From Nocardiopsis metallicus (GTDB lineage: Bacteria; Actinomycetota; Actinomycetes; Streptosporangiales; Streptosporangiaceae), in NCBI RefSeq assembly GCF_014201115.1, contig NZ_JACHDO010000001.1:6510001-6574000 (forward strand): DNA of 64,000 nt. The letters are read 5' to 3'. The notes beneath the pieces are model-generated. The model did not search any database. It was not told the DNA's origin and saw only the letters and a program-made list of their open reading frames with translations. Positions 1-8,386 of the stretch are shown piece after piece. The translations under genes and the position numbers were made by a program. The first letter of the stretch is position 1; every line of letters begins with the position of its first letter.

Positions 1-753
1 GGCCAGGATCTGGTGGCGTAGGGCGCGGGCGCGGGCCATCAGCGCATCAGCGACCGCGGTTCCTTCAGAACCGGTCATGGCGATGTCGGCGATGTCGACC
101 AGCTCGGGTACGTCCAACTCCCGGCTCAGCGCCCGCAACCCCTCCCACGCTGGCTGGCGGGCCAGGACGGCGTGGTCTAGGGCCTGGTAGATGGTGCGCC
201 AGATCCAGGTGTCGGCTACGCGAGCGGCTTCCATCAGTGCCGCGTCCAGCCCGAGCCCGGAGCGCAGGGACAGCGCGGTCAGGGTCAGATAGGCGGTGAC
301 GGCTTCGCGGACCTGGGCCTTGGCGCGTTCCGCGCGCTGGCGGATCAGAGCGTCGGGTACGAGGAAGCCCACACCTGCGCATGCCAGGGCGAACCCAGCG
401 GGGATCACCAGGGCCACTGGGGTGCCCAGCAGCATGAGCACGGCGCCTAGCAGCAGGGGTGCTGCGGCGCCGGCCACCAGGCCGCCGATCTTGTAGGCCA
501 CGTAGCGCGCCGGGCTCAGGCGTGCCAACGCCAGACGCTGATGCGGTGTGCGTACCAGGGATGACTCGGCCAAACGCTCCAGAGAAACCCGCAGATGAGG
601 GCGCCACCCATGGCCACTGACAGGCTGGTGCGAAGTGGCCGAACCAGCGACCACGGCACGCATGTCGGGATGGGCCGGAATCAGGCCGGCGACCAGCAGT
701 GTGGCACCCAGACCGAGGAAGGCACCGAAGGCGAGAGGTAGAAGTGCCATCAT
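1..753 (-). CDS. TadC-like type II secretion F family protein (cut by left edge)
   Basis: Inner-membrane platform protein of a Tad (tight adherence) pilus; with its TadB partner it anchors the assembly ATPase. The minus-strand reading frame runs open to base 1, giving 251 codons without a stop. It has an N-terminal membrane segment (about residues 4-25), a central hydrophobic hairpin (about 85-120) and a cytoplasmic stretch containing TLTALSLRSGLGLDAAL, typical of the T2SSF domain. The ATG at 753 overlaps the stop of the upstream tadB-like gene (ATGA), so translation is probably coupled. The C-terminus lies outside the window, so the usual Flp pilin genes may also lie to the left. Confidence 0.82.
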   Translation of the reverse strand, partial: MMALLPLAFGAFLGLGATLLVAGLIPAHPDMRAVVAGSATSHQPVSGHGWRPHLRVSLERLAESSLVRTPHQRLALARLSPARYVAYKIGGLVAGAAAPLLLGAVLMLLGTPVALVIPAGFALACAGVGFLVPDALIRQRAERAKAQVREAVTAYLTLTALSLRSGLGLDAALMEAARVADTWIWRTIYQALDHAVLARQPAWEGLRALSRELDVPELVDIADIAMTGSEGTAVADALMARARALRHQILA

Positions 754-1598
754 GCCTGCCCTTCCTCGACCAGGAACCGCGGAGCCGCCTGCGGGGTGGT
801 CAGCCGGCGCATCCACACCATGGCCAGCACGAAGCAGGCCACGACTGCGGCCAAGGCGAGCTGGCCGGTGGCGCTGGCGTAGGGGTCCATGAAGTCCCCG
901 AACACGGCCAAGGCCGCTCCGGCGCCGAGGGTGAGCACGATGACCAACCGTGCGGTGGTGCGTGGCTTGGACCGCTCGGCTTCGATCTGGCGGTGCATCG
1001 AGACCTCTTCGGAGACCAGCTCAGCCAGCTGGGTCAAGGCGTGGGCCACACCGTGGCTGCGGCTTCGGCTGGCTTGGACCAGCTCAGAGCAGACCAAGTC
1101 GCTCACAGGGGAGGCCAGTTCGGCCGCGAAGGCGTGCAGCGCATCCTCGGTGGTGCGCCCGGACCGGATCCGAGCCGCCAGCCGCTCAACCTCGGGCTTG
1201 ATCGCTTCGGGAGCGGACATGGCGCTGGAGACCAGCGCCTGCTCCACCCAGATCCCGGCCGAAAGCCGAGTCGCCAACAGCCGCACCCACTCCTCGACAC
1301 CCTCCAGCCGGGTGATGGCCTGCTGGGCCTGCTTGCCACCGCCCAACAGGTAGGGCAGCCCGACGACGGCGAGCGGAGCGATGACGATGGCCAACACCCA
1401 CCCAGTCACCACCCACCCGACCGCGCCCAGGACCACACCGCTCAACCCGAGAACGATCTGGCGGCGATCCCACGACACACTCACCCCCCGCGGGCGGTTC
1501 GCGCGCGCGGGGGCGCGGCGGATGCCCGCGACCATGAGCAACACGCCTGCGGCCATGCCAGCACCGCACACAGAGGCGAGGACACCCATGCTGGTCAC
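750..1598 (-). CDS. TadB-like type II secretion F family membrane protein
   Basis: Platform membrane protein of the Tad pilus machine, partner of the TadC-like product. About 282 residues with hydrophobic segments near residues 5-25, 50-90 and close to the C-terminus. The middle contains the GIWVEQALVSSAMSAPEAI and ELVQASRSRSHGVAHALTQLAELV stretches expected of a T2SSF domain. I chose GTG at 1598 because it overlaps the tadA stop (GTGA); ATG at 1589 is the alternative. An in-frame extension to 1685 would run deep into tadA and is unlikely. Its stop overlaps the next start, so tadA-tadB-tadC are translationally chained. Confidence 0.82.
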   Translation of the reverse strand: MTSMGVLASVCGAGMAAGVLLMVAGIRRAPARANRPRGVSVSWDRRQIVLGLSGVVLGAVGWVVTGWVLAIVIAPLAVVGLPYLLGGGKQAQQAITRLEGVEEWVRLLATRLSAGIWVEQALVSSAMSAPEAIKPEVERLAARIRSGRTTEDALHAFAAELASPVSDLVCSELVQASRSRSHGVAHALTQLAELVSEEVSMHRQIEAERSKPRTTARLVIVLTLGAGAALAVFGDFMDPYASATGQLALAAVVACFVLAMVWMRRLTTPQAAPRFLVEEGQA

Positions 1599-2944
1599 CA
1601 CACACCGCCCGTCTGCGCGAGGGGGACGCGGCCGTGCTGAAGCCACCCCATGTCGAAGCCGTTGCGTCGCAGCTCGGGGGCGCACTGGGGTGCGATCCCC
1701 GTCGGCACCGCCTCAGGGATGTTTCCCTGCCCCTGGAACAGGGTGTTGATGGCGGGTCGGCCGCCCTCTCCCATACCGACGATTTCGCTGACCTGGCTCA
1801 CGAACCGGGTGCGGCCACCGCCCACTGCACTCTCGTCCCACATCTGCAGGTGCACGATCAGGTCCACCGCGCCAGCGATCCACCGGTAGGCCACATCCGG
1901 AGTCACCCCGTACCGGCCGCACAGCACCACCAACCGTTCGACGGCATCGGGGGCCGAGCGGGCGTGCAGGGTACACATGCTTCCGCCGTCACCGGTGGAC
2001 ATCGCGTCCAGCATCGGGATGACCTCAGACCCGCGCACCTCACCCACGAGGATGCGGGACAGGTTCATCCGCAGACTGTCGCGCACGATCTCCTGCAGGC
2101 TCACCTCACCGGCCGCACGCCCGTCGGCGCCGATCTCCGAGCCGCCCTCGCGGGCTTGGAAGGACACCAGGTGTGGGTGCTGGCGGAGTTTGTCCAGGTG
2201 CAGTTCGTATTCCTGCTCGGCGGTGGCCCAGCGCTCGTGTGGCGGGATCAGGCCGGCCAGGGAACGGATCAGCGTGGTCTTGCCGGAGTTTTGTCCCCCG
2301 CACACGACAATGTTGCGCTTGGCTCTGACCGCAGCGCTCAAGAACGCAGCGAGCGCTGGGGTGAGCGCCCCCTTGGTGACCAGGTCTTCCACGGTGGCCG
2401 TCTGCAGAAGGTGGCGACGGATCACGACCTGAGGGCGCCGGGTGGTGGCGATGACCGCGGCCAGGCGGGATCCGTCAGGCAGCTCCATGTGCAGCCGAGG
2501 ATGGGATGCCGACAGGCTCCGCCCAGCTCGGGAAGCCAGGAACTGCAGTTCGGCCACCAACTCCTCATCGGAATCGGCTACACCCGGTCCACGCACGAGC
2601 TCACCGGACTGCAAGCGCAGCCAGGTGGTGTCACAGCCGTGAATCTCGATGTTCTCCACATCCGGGCGCAGCAGAGACTGCAGCCGACCCAGCTGGAACA
2701 CCGAATCGAAGATGGCCTCCTGCAGCAGCGTCGTGTACGAGCTGGCCGGGCGCGACCCCGAGGCGATCTGCTCTTGAACCCACGAGGCGACGGTGCGCTG
2801 AATGATCTCGCGTCCGCGCTCACGCTGGTGCGCTTGCGGTACCCGGCTGGCGCTGAGACGGTCCACCACCACGTCTCGCAGCTGACGGACGACTCTCCAG
2901 TCGAGGTCTTGGGCGGGGGCGGGGAGGACTTCGAGCTCATCCAC
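1595..2944 (-). CDS. tadA: TadA/CpaF-family secretion ATPase
   Basis: Cytoplasmic hexameric ATPase (VirB11/PilB superfamily) that powers Tad pilus polymerisation. The 449-residue length fits CpaF/TadA. An N-terminal helical domain is followed by the ATPase domain with Walker A GGQNSGKTTLIRSL near residue 215, an Asp box/Walker B in the RILVGEVRGSEV segment, and the His-box region (MCTLHARSAPDAVERL) near 325. The GTG start at 2944 overlaps the cpaE-like stop; an ATG at 2940 is out of this frame. It sits in an operon with CpaB, CpaE, TadB and TadC homologues, so a pilus role is more likely than service to the T4SS 30 kb away. Confidence 0.9.
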   Translation of the reverse strand: MDELEVLPAPAQDLDWRVVRQLRDVVVDRLSASRVPQAHQRERGREIIQRTVASWVQEQIASGSRPASSYTTLLQEAIFDSVFQLGRLQSLLRPDVENIEIHGCDTTWLRLQSGELVRGPGVADSDEELVAELQFLASRAGRSLSASHPRLHMELPDGSRLAAVIATTRRPQVVIRRHLLQTATVEDLVTKGALTPALAAFLSAAVRAKRNIVVCGGQNSGKTTLIRSLAGLIPPHERWATAEQEYELHLDKLRQHPHLVSFQAREGGSEIGADGRAAGEVSLQEIVRDSLRMNLSRILVGEVRGSEVIPMLDAMSTGDGGSMCTLHARSAPDAVERLVVLCGRYGVTPDVAYRWIAGAVDLIVHLQMWDESAVGGGRTRFVSQVSEIVGMGEGGRPAINTLFQGQGNIPEAVPTGIAPQCAPELRRNGFDMGWLQHGRVPLAQTGGVW

Positions 2945-3707
2945 GGGTGCCCCCTGCGGTCAGGAACGATTCCACGTCACGGCGGGGACCCTTCTTGGTC
3001 GCATGGCTGACGAGCTTGCGTGCTCCCCGCATCAGCGGTGAGTGGTCAAGCTTGCGCCCCCACCGTCCCAACTCCAAGGCCTGCGCGCTTTTGGCATCGA
3101 AGGGCAATCGCGCTGCCCGAGCTCCCAGGGTCTGGTCCACATCTCGCGGGCTGTAGGGGCCGTTTTGCACCACCACTGGCAACAACGGGACGGAAGAGGT
3201 CTTTTTCCACCTGCGGATAACGGGTGCCGCCAGTGCGACGGAGTCCAAACGGGCCCGCAGCACCACCAGCACCACATCGGCCTGGGAAAGGACAGCCTGT
3301 GGCCCATCGGAGCCCAACCGTCCACAGTCAGCGATCACGTCCAGCGGGGGCTGGCCTTCCCGTAGGCGGAAGGAAGTCAACACGTCGGCGAGCTGGGGCC
3401 AGGTCTGCCCCAGAGCGGCGGCCGTAGAGGGGTCTGTCAGCCCGGGCAGCACCACCTTGGTGTGCTGGGGCGGGTTGAGCGAAACCACTTGGGAGGCCAC
3501 ATCATGGGACGTCAAAGTGTCCAGTGACGCCAGGTTGAGAAGCTGGTGACTACCGGACAGAGAAGGCATGAGCCGGGGACGCAGGTCCCCGCCGGCCGGG
3601 TCGAGTTCAGCGAGCAGCACCGGGTTTTGCCAGGCCAGAGTCATCGCCAACGCCACAGTCGAGGCGCCGGGGGAGCCCTTGACAGAGGTGACACAGACCA
3701 GCATCAC
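2937..3707 (-). CDS. CpaE/TadZ-like MinD/ParA ATPase
   Basis: Deviant Walker-type P-loop ATPase that localises Tad pilus machinery in other bacteria. The N-terminus reads MMLVCVTSVKGSPGASTVAL, with a KGSPGAST P-loop of the ParA/MinD type at residues 10-17. It is followed by AELDPAGGDLRPRL (switch region), DVIADCGRLGSD (Walker B-like) and VVLRARLDSVALAAP. The 256-residue length means it lacks the N-terminal receiver-like domain of many CpaE proteins, which is common in actinobacterial tad loci. Both ends overlap neighbours (CpaB upstream, TadA downstream). Confidence 0.8.
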   Translation of the reverse strand: MMLVCVTSVKGSPGASTVALAMTLAWQNPVLLAELDPAGGDLRPRLMPSLSGSHQLLNLASLDTLTSHDVASQVVSLNPPQHTKVVLPGLTDPSTAAALGQTWPQLADVLTSFRLREGQPPLDVIADCGRLGSDGPQAVLSQADVVLVVLRARLDSVALAAPVIRRWKKTSSVPLLPVVVQNGPYSPRDVDQTLGARAARLPFDAKSAQALELGRWGRKLDHSPLMRGARKLVSHATKKGPRRDVESFLTAGGTRG

Positions 3708-4390
3708 GCACCACCGCCAGGGGCTTCCACAACCAGGGCGATACGCCCGGTGGCCACACGTGCGGCCAAAACAGCGCCGTCGGTCTCCGGAGTCTGCACG
3801 TCCACGACCGTGATGCCGTCCATGTCCGCCTCACCCACACGCAACACGGTCGCGGCCACCGACAAAGGCAGCTCGGTAGGAACTTCACCGCCCTCACCCG
3901 GGGTGCTGACCACCTGCACCACATCGCCCACACGCAACCCTTGGGCGGGTAGCTGGGAGGGGCGCAGGGCGATAGCGACCAACTGGTGCCCTGACTCGGG
4001 CAAGGGATCCGAGTCGACCTTGGCCCTGGTCACCAGCTCGCCGGGGGAAAGGGGGGTCACCGCGGTCTGGCCGACCACGGAATCTGCCTGGTCAGCGGGG
4101 ACTGTCTCTACGGACGGGTCCGCGGAAACCTGCGCGGCCACCAGATCTTCCTCGGCCAGGACCTGCCCGATGGCCACCTCACGCGCGACCACGAGCACCT
4201 GCGTGCGCTCGTCCAGGGACTGCACGAGCGCGGCCCCGGCCAGCGCACACGTGGTGATGAGCAAGACCCCCAGCACCATCAGCCACGGCCGCCGCCGCGT
4301 CGGCGGTGCGATCGTCGGAGCCGAGGCGATGTGCTGGTCGGTAGGGGCCTGGGCCCGTGTGTGCGGGGAGCGTGTCGGCGCAGCCGTCAT
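3704..4390 (-). CDS. CpaB/RcpC-like SAF-domain protein
   Basis: A 228-residue membrane-anchored protein of the Tad locus. Residues about 35-57 form one membrane segment (LMVLGVLLITTCALAGAALV). They are followed by an SAF domain (VVAREVAIGQVLAEEDLVAAQV through TPLSPGELVTRAKV, about 66-130) and an RcpC/CpaB-like beta-rich tail. In Gram-negatives CpaB helps assemble the outer secretin channel; in actinobacteria, which lack that membrane, it presumably works at the cell wall (inference). ATG at 4390; the stop overlaps the start of the CpaE-like gene. Confidence 0.78.
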   Translation of the reverse strand: MTAAPTRSPHTRAQAPTDQHIASAPTIAPPTRRRPWLMVLGVLLITTCALAGAALVQSLDERTQVLVVAREVAIGQVLAEEDLVAAQVSADPSVETVPADQADSVVGQTAVTPLSPGELVTRAKVDSDPLPESGHQLVAIALRPSQLPAQGLRVGDVVQVVSTPGEGGEVPTELPLSVAATVLRVGEADMDGITVVDVQTPETDGAVLAARVATGRIALVVEAPGGGA

Positions 4391-4456
4391 CGCGGTACCT
4401 CTCCAAGAGAGCGGAATGGGACACCGGGGGATGGCGAAGCGAGGGAAGGGAGGGGG

Positions 4457-5197
4457 CTACTGCACGATGGCTTGTGCTTCTCGCACGCCCAACGACGCAG
4501 TCGAGGACTGGGAGAGGGTCTGGCCCCCAGAGGCGCCCCCACCTGACCAGGAGATATCCCAGTACACCGTCGCCGTGATGGTGTAGGGGCCGGACCGGCT
4601 GGAGCTTACGTACGTGTGGGTGCAGGAAGAGGACGTCCCGCGGGTGTAGGGGCGGCCAGCGTTGTAGCAGGTGACCGAGGAACCATCGCCCATGCTCCAC
4701 TCCACACGGTCAGGTGTGGCGGTGGCGGTCACGCTGATCGAGCCAGCCGTCGCGGTCCGGCTCGCCGCTGTCCACGTCTGGTTGTCGACCCACAGCCATA
4801 CAGGTGAGCCGACCAGCGCTGTCGAGGGCGGGTTCGGGGCCAGCCCGATCTCGGGAGCGGGCAGCGGCAACATCTCAATCGCCTGTGCGGCTACCTGAAC
4901 CGGGGAGACCGCAGGGGCTGCGGTTCCCGACGAGGCTGCGGAGCCCACGCAGATCGCAGAGTCCTCACCGACTTCACACTCAGGTTCGATCGTTTGTCCC
5001 TCAGCCTCGCTGACTGCTGCTCCGGTGTTCCCGGGCGTGGAACTGCCCCCTGAGGAACTGCTGTCTTCGGCGACGATGACGCAACCCCCCAGAGCCTCAG
5101 AACACACGACTGAGCCGTCTGCGGCGGCCGGAGAGAGTGGGACCGACAGCGGAAGGAACACACCGATCAATGCAAGGAAGCCTGCCCTTTTCAGCAT
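4457..5197 (-). CDS. Exported PKD-like protein of the Tad locus
   Basis: A 246-residue exported protein of unknown precise role. It begins with a Sec signal peptide (KR followed by a hydrophobic run ending PAAA). Next comes a low-complexity Ser/Gly/Pro and acidic linker with several cysteines, and a C-terminal beta-domain with DRVEWSMGDGSSVTC and CTHTY, which recall PKD-type repeats. Proteins of this shape often sit directly upstream of CpaB homologues in actinobacterial tad clusters. The start overlaps the stop of the upstream lipoprotein gene, and a 66-base gap precedes cpaB. Likely a surface component of the pilus apparatus (inference). Confidence 0.62.
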   Translation of the reverse strand: MLKRAGFLALIGVFLPLSVPLSPAAADGSVVCSEALGGCVIVAEDSSSSGGSSTPGNTGAAVSEAEGQTIEPECEVGEDSAICVGSAASSGTAAPAVSPVQVAAQAIEMLPLPAPEIGLAPNPPSTALVGSPVWLWVDNQTWTAASRTATAGSISVTATATPDRVEWSMGDGSSVTCYNAGRPYTRGTSSSCTHTYVSSSRSGPYTITATVYWDISWSGGGASGGQTLSQSSTASLGVREAQAIVQ

Positions 5198-5754
5198 GTC
5201 CGTCCCTCCTCCGGGCTCATCTGCGTCAACACCCAGCCCTGCTCTTGCTGCTCGGCACGGGCGTTGATGACACGGCGCGAGGGCTGACCGTCTTCGAACT
5301 CCAGAGGTTGCCCCTCTTCGCTGACCGGCTGCCAGGCTGCGTCGTCCCAGCAGTCTGTGATGGTCGCGACCGCCGGATCCGCCTCGGTGTCGAGACCGGT
5401 GACCTCAGGGGTGCTGCTCGGCGTTCCCTCGAAGGTCACACCCGCCTCCTCAAAGGCACGAGCATCGGCAGTGAAAGCCTCCAAAGCCTGACCACTGCTG
5501 AGTTCTTCCAGTTCAGGCAGGGCTTCGTCCAGTTCGCTCTCGCCCTGGACCACGGTGATGTAGAGCTCTTGGGCGGAGCGGTAGGTCTCCAGCGCTGCCT
5601 CTGCCTGCTCGGAGTCGATCGAGGAGCCAGGCTCGACAGGAGTGCCTTCGGTCTCTGTTGCGGTGGAGCACGCAGTCAGGCAGAGCGCTGCTGCGGACAG
5701 GACCACCGCTGTTCGGGGCAGGATGGCTGGCCCGGGGGACAGGGGGACGCGCAC
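5191..5754 (-). CDS. Predicted lipoprotein, first gene of the Tad operon
   Basis: A 187-residue protein with a lipoprotein signal peptide: hydrophobic segment, then LTACSTA (lipobox Cys near residue 29). The mature part is acidic and helical (ETYRSAQELYITVVQGESEL, LPELEELSSGQALEAF), then beta-rich with WDDAAWQPV and GWVLTQMSP. This is the fold size of small NTF2-like or DUF lipoproteins common beside actinobacterial secretion loci. It is the first gene after the promoter at 5824-5851 and overlaps the next gene by 7 bases. Function not recognised. Confidence 0.65.
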   Translation of the reverse strand: MRVPLSPGPAILPRTAVVLSAAALCLTACSTATETEGTPVEPGSSIDSEQAEAALETYRSAQELYITVVQGESELDEALPELEELSSGQALEAFTADARAFEEAGVTFEGTPSSTPEVTGLDTEADPAVATITDCWDDAAWQPVSEEGQPLEFEDGQPSRRVINARAEQQEQGWVLTQMSPEEGRTC

Positions 5755-5823
5755 GGCACCTCCGCAGTTACGACGTCATGGCAGCCCAAGGGCTCCCACC
5801 AGGGGTTTCATGGATGCCGGTCG

Positions 5824-5851
5824 ATTGTAGAAAACGGACAGTAAAGGACAA
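5824..5851 (-). promoter_or_regulatory. Sigma-70-type promoter for the Tad operon
   Basis: Read on the minus strand: -35 TTGTCC (5851-5846), a 16-base spacer, and -10 TACAAT (5829-5824), about 70 bases before the lipoprotein ATG. The spacing and the -10 match are good. It lies in a 295-base stretch (5755-6049) that otherwise holds only the terminator at 6001-6030. Confidence 0.55.
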
Positions 5852-6000
5852 CCCATGCGAAACTTCGTTCCTTCGGCCTTGAAGTGAGCCGAGACCGCCG
5901 TGGTGGCAAGGGATGCGGGAGCGAAGGCGCCCCTCAGGCCATCTTCCCTGGTCAGATCACGTTTGAGAAGCAAAGATGTCACGCCGAGATGGAAACAGCG

Positions 6001-6030
6001 AGCAGGGGTGGCGCGAACGCCACCCCTGCT
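6001..6030 (-). terminator. Stem-loop terminator after the 6050-6889 gene
   Basis: A perfect 13-bp stem (AGCAGGGGTGGCG and its complement) closed by a CGAA tetraloop, 20 bases past the stop of the minus-strand gene. No clear U-tract follows, as is usual in actinomycetes. Confidence 0.7.
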
Positions 6031-6049
6031 GAGAACTTGCGTATGAGCG

Positions 6050-6889
6050 TCAGACCGCGGTTGCCGTAGCCTGCTCCAGCGCCATCACCACCTGCTGCCA
6101 CTGGGACAGGCGCAACTCCTTGCGCGAGGACACGGTGGTGCCCAGCACCTGGCCGATGTAGGCCAACGCTTCATCGCGTTCGGTCAGGCCTGCCTGGTGC
6201 ATCCTGCTGTGCAGCTCAGCCAGGTGCTGACGCTCGATTAGCGGATCATCCTCGGTCACCAGGTCGTTGCCCTCGGACCCCTCATCCTGCTGGTCCGGGA
6301 GCAGCTTGAGTAGGTCAGCGCCACCACCGACTTCCCCAGAGCGCACCGCAGTGAGAAGCCGGGAGCGTTGTGAGTGATCGGCCTTCCACTGGAACTGCCC
6401 GGTCACCTTCGGGACGGTCACGGTGGCCACCGCTACCAGCTCACCCGTGACGGGGTGAGCCAAACATCCCTGATGATCCAGATCCTGCTCCAGCAGGGTC
6501 ACGTACTTGGGGCGTACTGATCGCCTCAGCGCCTCGGGGTGATGCTCCAGAATCCACTCCACCACATCCGGGTTGGCCAGGATCGCAGGATCGATGTCCT
6601 CATCGATCTCGGTCGGGGCGGTCTCATCCACGAACTCTGTGAGGGCATCCTCATCCCACGTGATTCGCGGGGCGGGGCGACTGAAAGTCAGGGTTCCCAG
6701 CGCGGTTCCGTCAGGCAGGGCTGCTGTCAAGCTCTTGACCCCGGCTCGAACATAGGGGAGAAGGCCCGCACGCGCCTTCTTGCGTGCGCTCTCATAGTGT
6801 TCGCTGGCTTCGTCCACCACACCGCGTGTGGTGGCCACATCCAGTACCGCCGAACTGATCTGTTCTGGACGCAAAGTCTGATCACTCAC
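6050..6889 (-). CDS. Phage/plasmid-type protein of unknown function, partner of the Erf-like gene
   Basis: A 279-residue mostly helical, acidic protein with no signal or membrane segment. Visible stretches include YESARKKARAGLLPYVRAGVKSL and DPAILANPDVVEWILEHHPEAL, then a basic beta-rich part (VATVTVPKVTGQFQWKADHSQRSRLL). The GTG start at 6889 is chosen because it overlaps the stop of the upstream gene; longer in-frame versions intrude into that gene. Pairing with a putative single-strand annealing protein suggests a phage-like recombination module (inference). I do not recognise the family. Confidence 0.6.
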   Translation of the reverse strand: MSDQTLRPEQISSAVLDVATTRGVVDEASEHYESARKKARAGLLPYVRAGVKSLTAALPDGTALGTLTFSRPAPRITWDEDALTEFVDETAPTEIDEDIDPAILANPDVVEWILEHHPEALRRSVRPKYVTLLEQDLDHQGCLAHPVTGELVAVATVTVPKVTGQFQWKADHSQRSRLLTAVRSGEVGGGADLLKLLPDQQDEGSEGNDLVTEDDPLIERQHLAELHSRMHQAGLTERDEALAYIGQVLGTTVSSRKELRLSQWQQVVMALEQATATAV

Positions 6890-7625
6890 TGGCTTCCCCC
6901 TCGTTCTTCTTCGTCTTCGAGCTGGCGGGTGGGGTGCCGTACTTGGCGGAGATCCGCTTGGCGCGAGTTTTGAGGTCTTCATCTGCGGTCGGAGTTGGTT
7001 TTTCGCCCGGGGTTTCGACCACGCTCAGCGGTGTCTTCTTGCCGTCGTTCGAAGCCGTAGAAGCGGCGAGGTGCTCCTGGCGATCTTGCGCAAGTTTCCG
7101 CAGCTCATCCGCTGTTTCCTTGTGTAGGCGGCCCTGGGCTTGGAAGTCATCGATCTCAGCCACCAGGACCTTGAGCAGATCCGGTGTGGCGCTCTTGTTC
7201 GCCCGTGTGCGCAGCCCCTGGACCTGGCGTTCAGGCAAGGGCTTGCCCTGAGCCGGAGAGCGGCGAGCCGAAGAGGCGCGGTCGATGGGCATGACCGCCC
7301 GGATCGCGCGCCCCCACGCGGCGGTCTCCGCGTTCTGCAACTCAGCGTCCAAGGTGTAATCGGTGCGGCCAGGGAAAGGCGTCCACGCGACTCCGACCCC
7401 TGGCAGTTGATCGTCGGGAGAGCGGTAGGCAGCGGCGGTGTAGACCAAAAAGGTCGTCACCACGGACCGCCCGCGCTCGTCGGTGCCTTCGACGCGCTCA
7501 ACCCGGTACGGGCGGGCCGGATCCAGTGGCTGGAGCGCGCCTTCGGGGTGTTTGGTCAAGAACGCGGACAGGCGTGTGTCCACGTCGACGTAGCTGTCGT
7601 CATATGAGGGGTGTGGGGTGCCCAT
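6882..7625 (-). CDS. Erf/Rad52-like recombination protein (tentative)
   Basis: A 247-residue cytoplasmic protein. The segment DAELQNAETAAWGRAIRAV near residues 110-128 resembles the conserved alternation of phage Erf/single-strand-annealing proteins and of similar actinophage proteins of unknown function. The C-terminus is charged (KRISAKYGTPPASSKTKKNEGEASE). ATG at 7625 is preferred over an upstream in-frame start at 7715, which would run through the operator palindrome. It is transcribed away from the symmetric promoter at 7658-7696 and overlaps the next gene. The annealing role is an inference from one motif. Confidence 0.5.
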   Translation of the reverse strand: MGTPHPSYDDSYVDVDTRLSAFLTKHPEGALQPLDPARPYRVERVEGTDERGRSVVTTFLVYTAAAYRSPDDQLPGVGVAWTPFPGRTDYTLDAELQNAETAAWGRAIRAVMPIDRASSARRSPAQGKPLPERQVQGLRTRANKSATPDLLKVLVAEIDDFQAQGRLHKETADELRKLAQDRQEHLAASTASNDGKKTPLSVVETPGEKPTPTADEDLKTRAKRISAKYGTPPASSKTKKNEGEASE

Positions 7626-7657
7626 GAGGCCTCCTCCGGGGTTGGGTGCCCAACAGG

Positions 7658-7696
7658 TTGACAACTTTAGATTAGTTATTAATCTAAAGTTGTCAA
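7658..7696. promoter_or_regulatory. Divergent symmetric promoter/operator palindrome
   Basis: Two perfect 16-bp arms, TTGACAACTTTAGATT (7658-7673) and its complement (7681-7696), flank a 7-base AT-rich centre. Each arm begins with a consensus -35 (TTGACA) reading inward. A TAATCT-like -10 lies 16-17 bases later in the opposite arm, so one element can fire both the minus-strand gene ending at 7625 and the plus-strand gene starting at 7734. The region is strikingly AT-rich for this DNA. A dimeric repressor binding here would control both directions. Confidence 0.6.
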
Positions 7697-7733
7697 TCGC
7701 TGAGAGGCGCCTCACCGACGGAAGGCCAAGCCC

Positions 7734-8276
7734 ATGTCACACAACTGCTACTTCGTCTACACCCGCACCAAGGACTCCCTGGGCGACCCCGTCCACGCCC
7801 TCTCCCCCCACCCCTGCGGGCCGTCCACGCCCACCCAGGGGCAACTCGTTCACTCCGAGGAGCCTGATGCCGCAGACGGCTCCTGTGGCCTACTGCTGTG
7901 GACCGACGAAGGTATGCTCAAGCTGGTAGGTGTACAGCCCCGGTGGCGGCGCAAGGGAATCGCCACCGCCCTGTGGAACCAAGCACGCGAGCTTTCCGGC
8001 CTACCGCTGGACAAGGCACCCGTTCGTTCCGCACTCGGTGAGGCCTGGCTCCAGTCCCTGGGCATCGACACACCGTTGGAACTGCTCACAGGGCCTATGG
8101 ACAGTCGAGATGATGCGGTCGGCACCGTGCCTGTTCAGCTGGGCCTAGATGATGTGGACGCTATCGCCCGACGCATCACTGAACTCCTGGGCCAGGGGGC
8201 CGACACGTTGCCCTACATTCGAGCCCAGTGCGCCCCCACCTTTGAGGACGCTGAAGAGCAGATGCGGGCACTGTGA
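7734..8276 (+). CDS. Small GNAT-like protein
   Basis: A 180-residue protein first read from the divergent promoter. Residues about 60-85 contain KLVGVQPRWRRKGIATALW, matching motif A of GCN5-related acetyltransferases (Q/R-x-x-G-x-A acetyl-CoA loop). The flanking GNAT strands are short, so it may be a reduced or degenerate acetyltransferase. The C-terminal third is acidic (LDDVDAIARRITELLGQGAD). After the TGA stop and one further TAG the same frame continues with protein-like sequence (see findings). Substrate unknown. Confidence 0.55.
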   Translation: MSHNCYFVYTRTKDSLGDPVHALSPHPCGPSTPTQGQLVHSEEPDAADGSCGLLLWTDEGMLKLVGVQPRWRRKGIATALWNQARELSGLPLDKAPVRSALGEAWLQSLGIDTPLELLTGPMDSRDDAVGTVPVQLGLDDVDAIARRITELLGQGADTLPYIRAQCAPTFEDAEEQMRAL

Positions 8277-8386
8277 ACTGGCTAGCAGGAAATCAGCCGC
8301 TTCAACCGCCACACCCGGGCCAAGTTCGTTCAGCCCTACATCAGCGTTCTGGACAAGGTCGTGGACGCCACTCGGGAGGCAAAACG

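Noticed and set aside
1634..3010. Long plus-strand open frame of 458 codons opposite tadA
   Set aside because: It is the antisense shadow of tadA; Pro/Arg/His-rich composition, no ribosome site, and the minus frame has clear ATPase motifs.
7658..7696. Palindrome as a simple terminator hairpin
   Set aside because: It lies between two divergent gene starts, contains consensus -35 elements and lacks a GC-rich stem; an operator/promoter explains it better.
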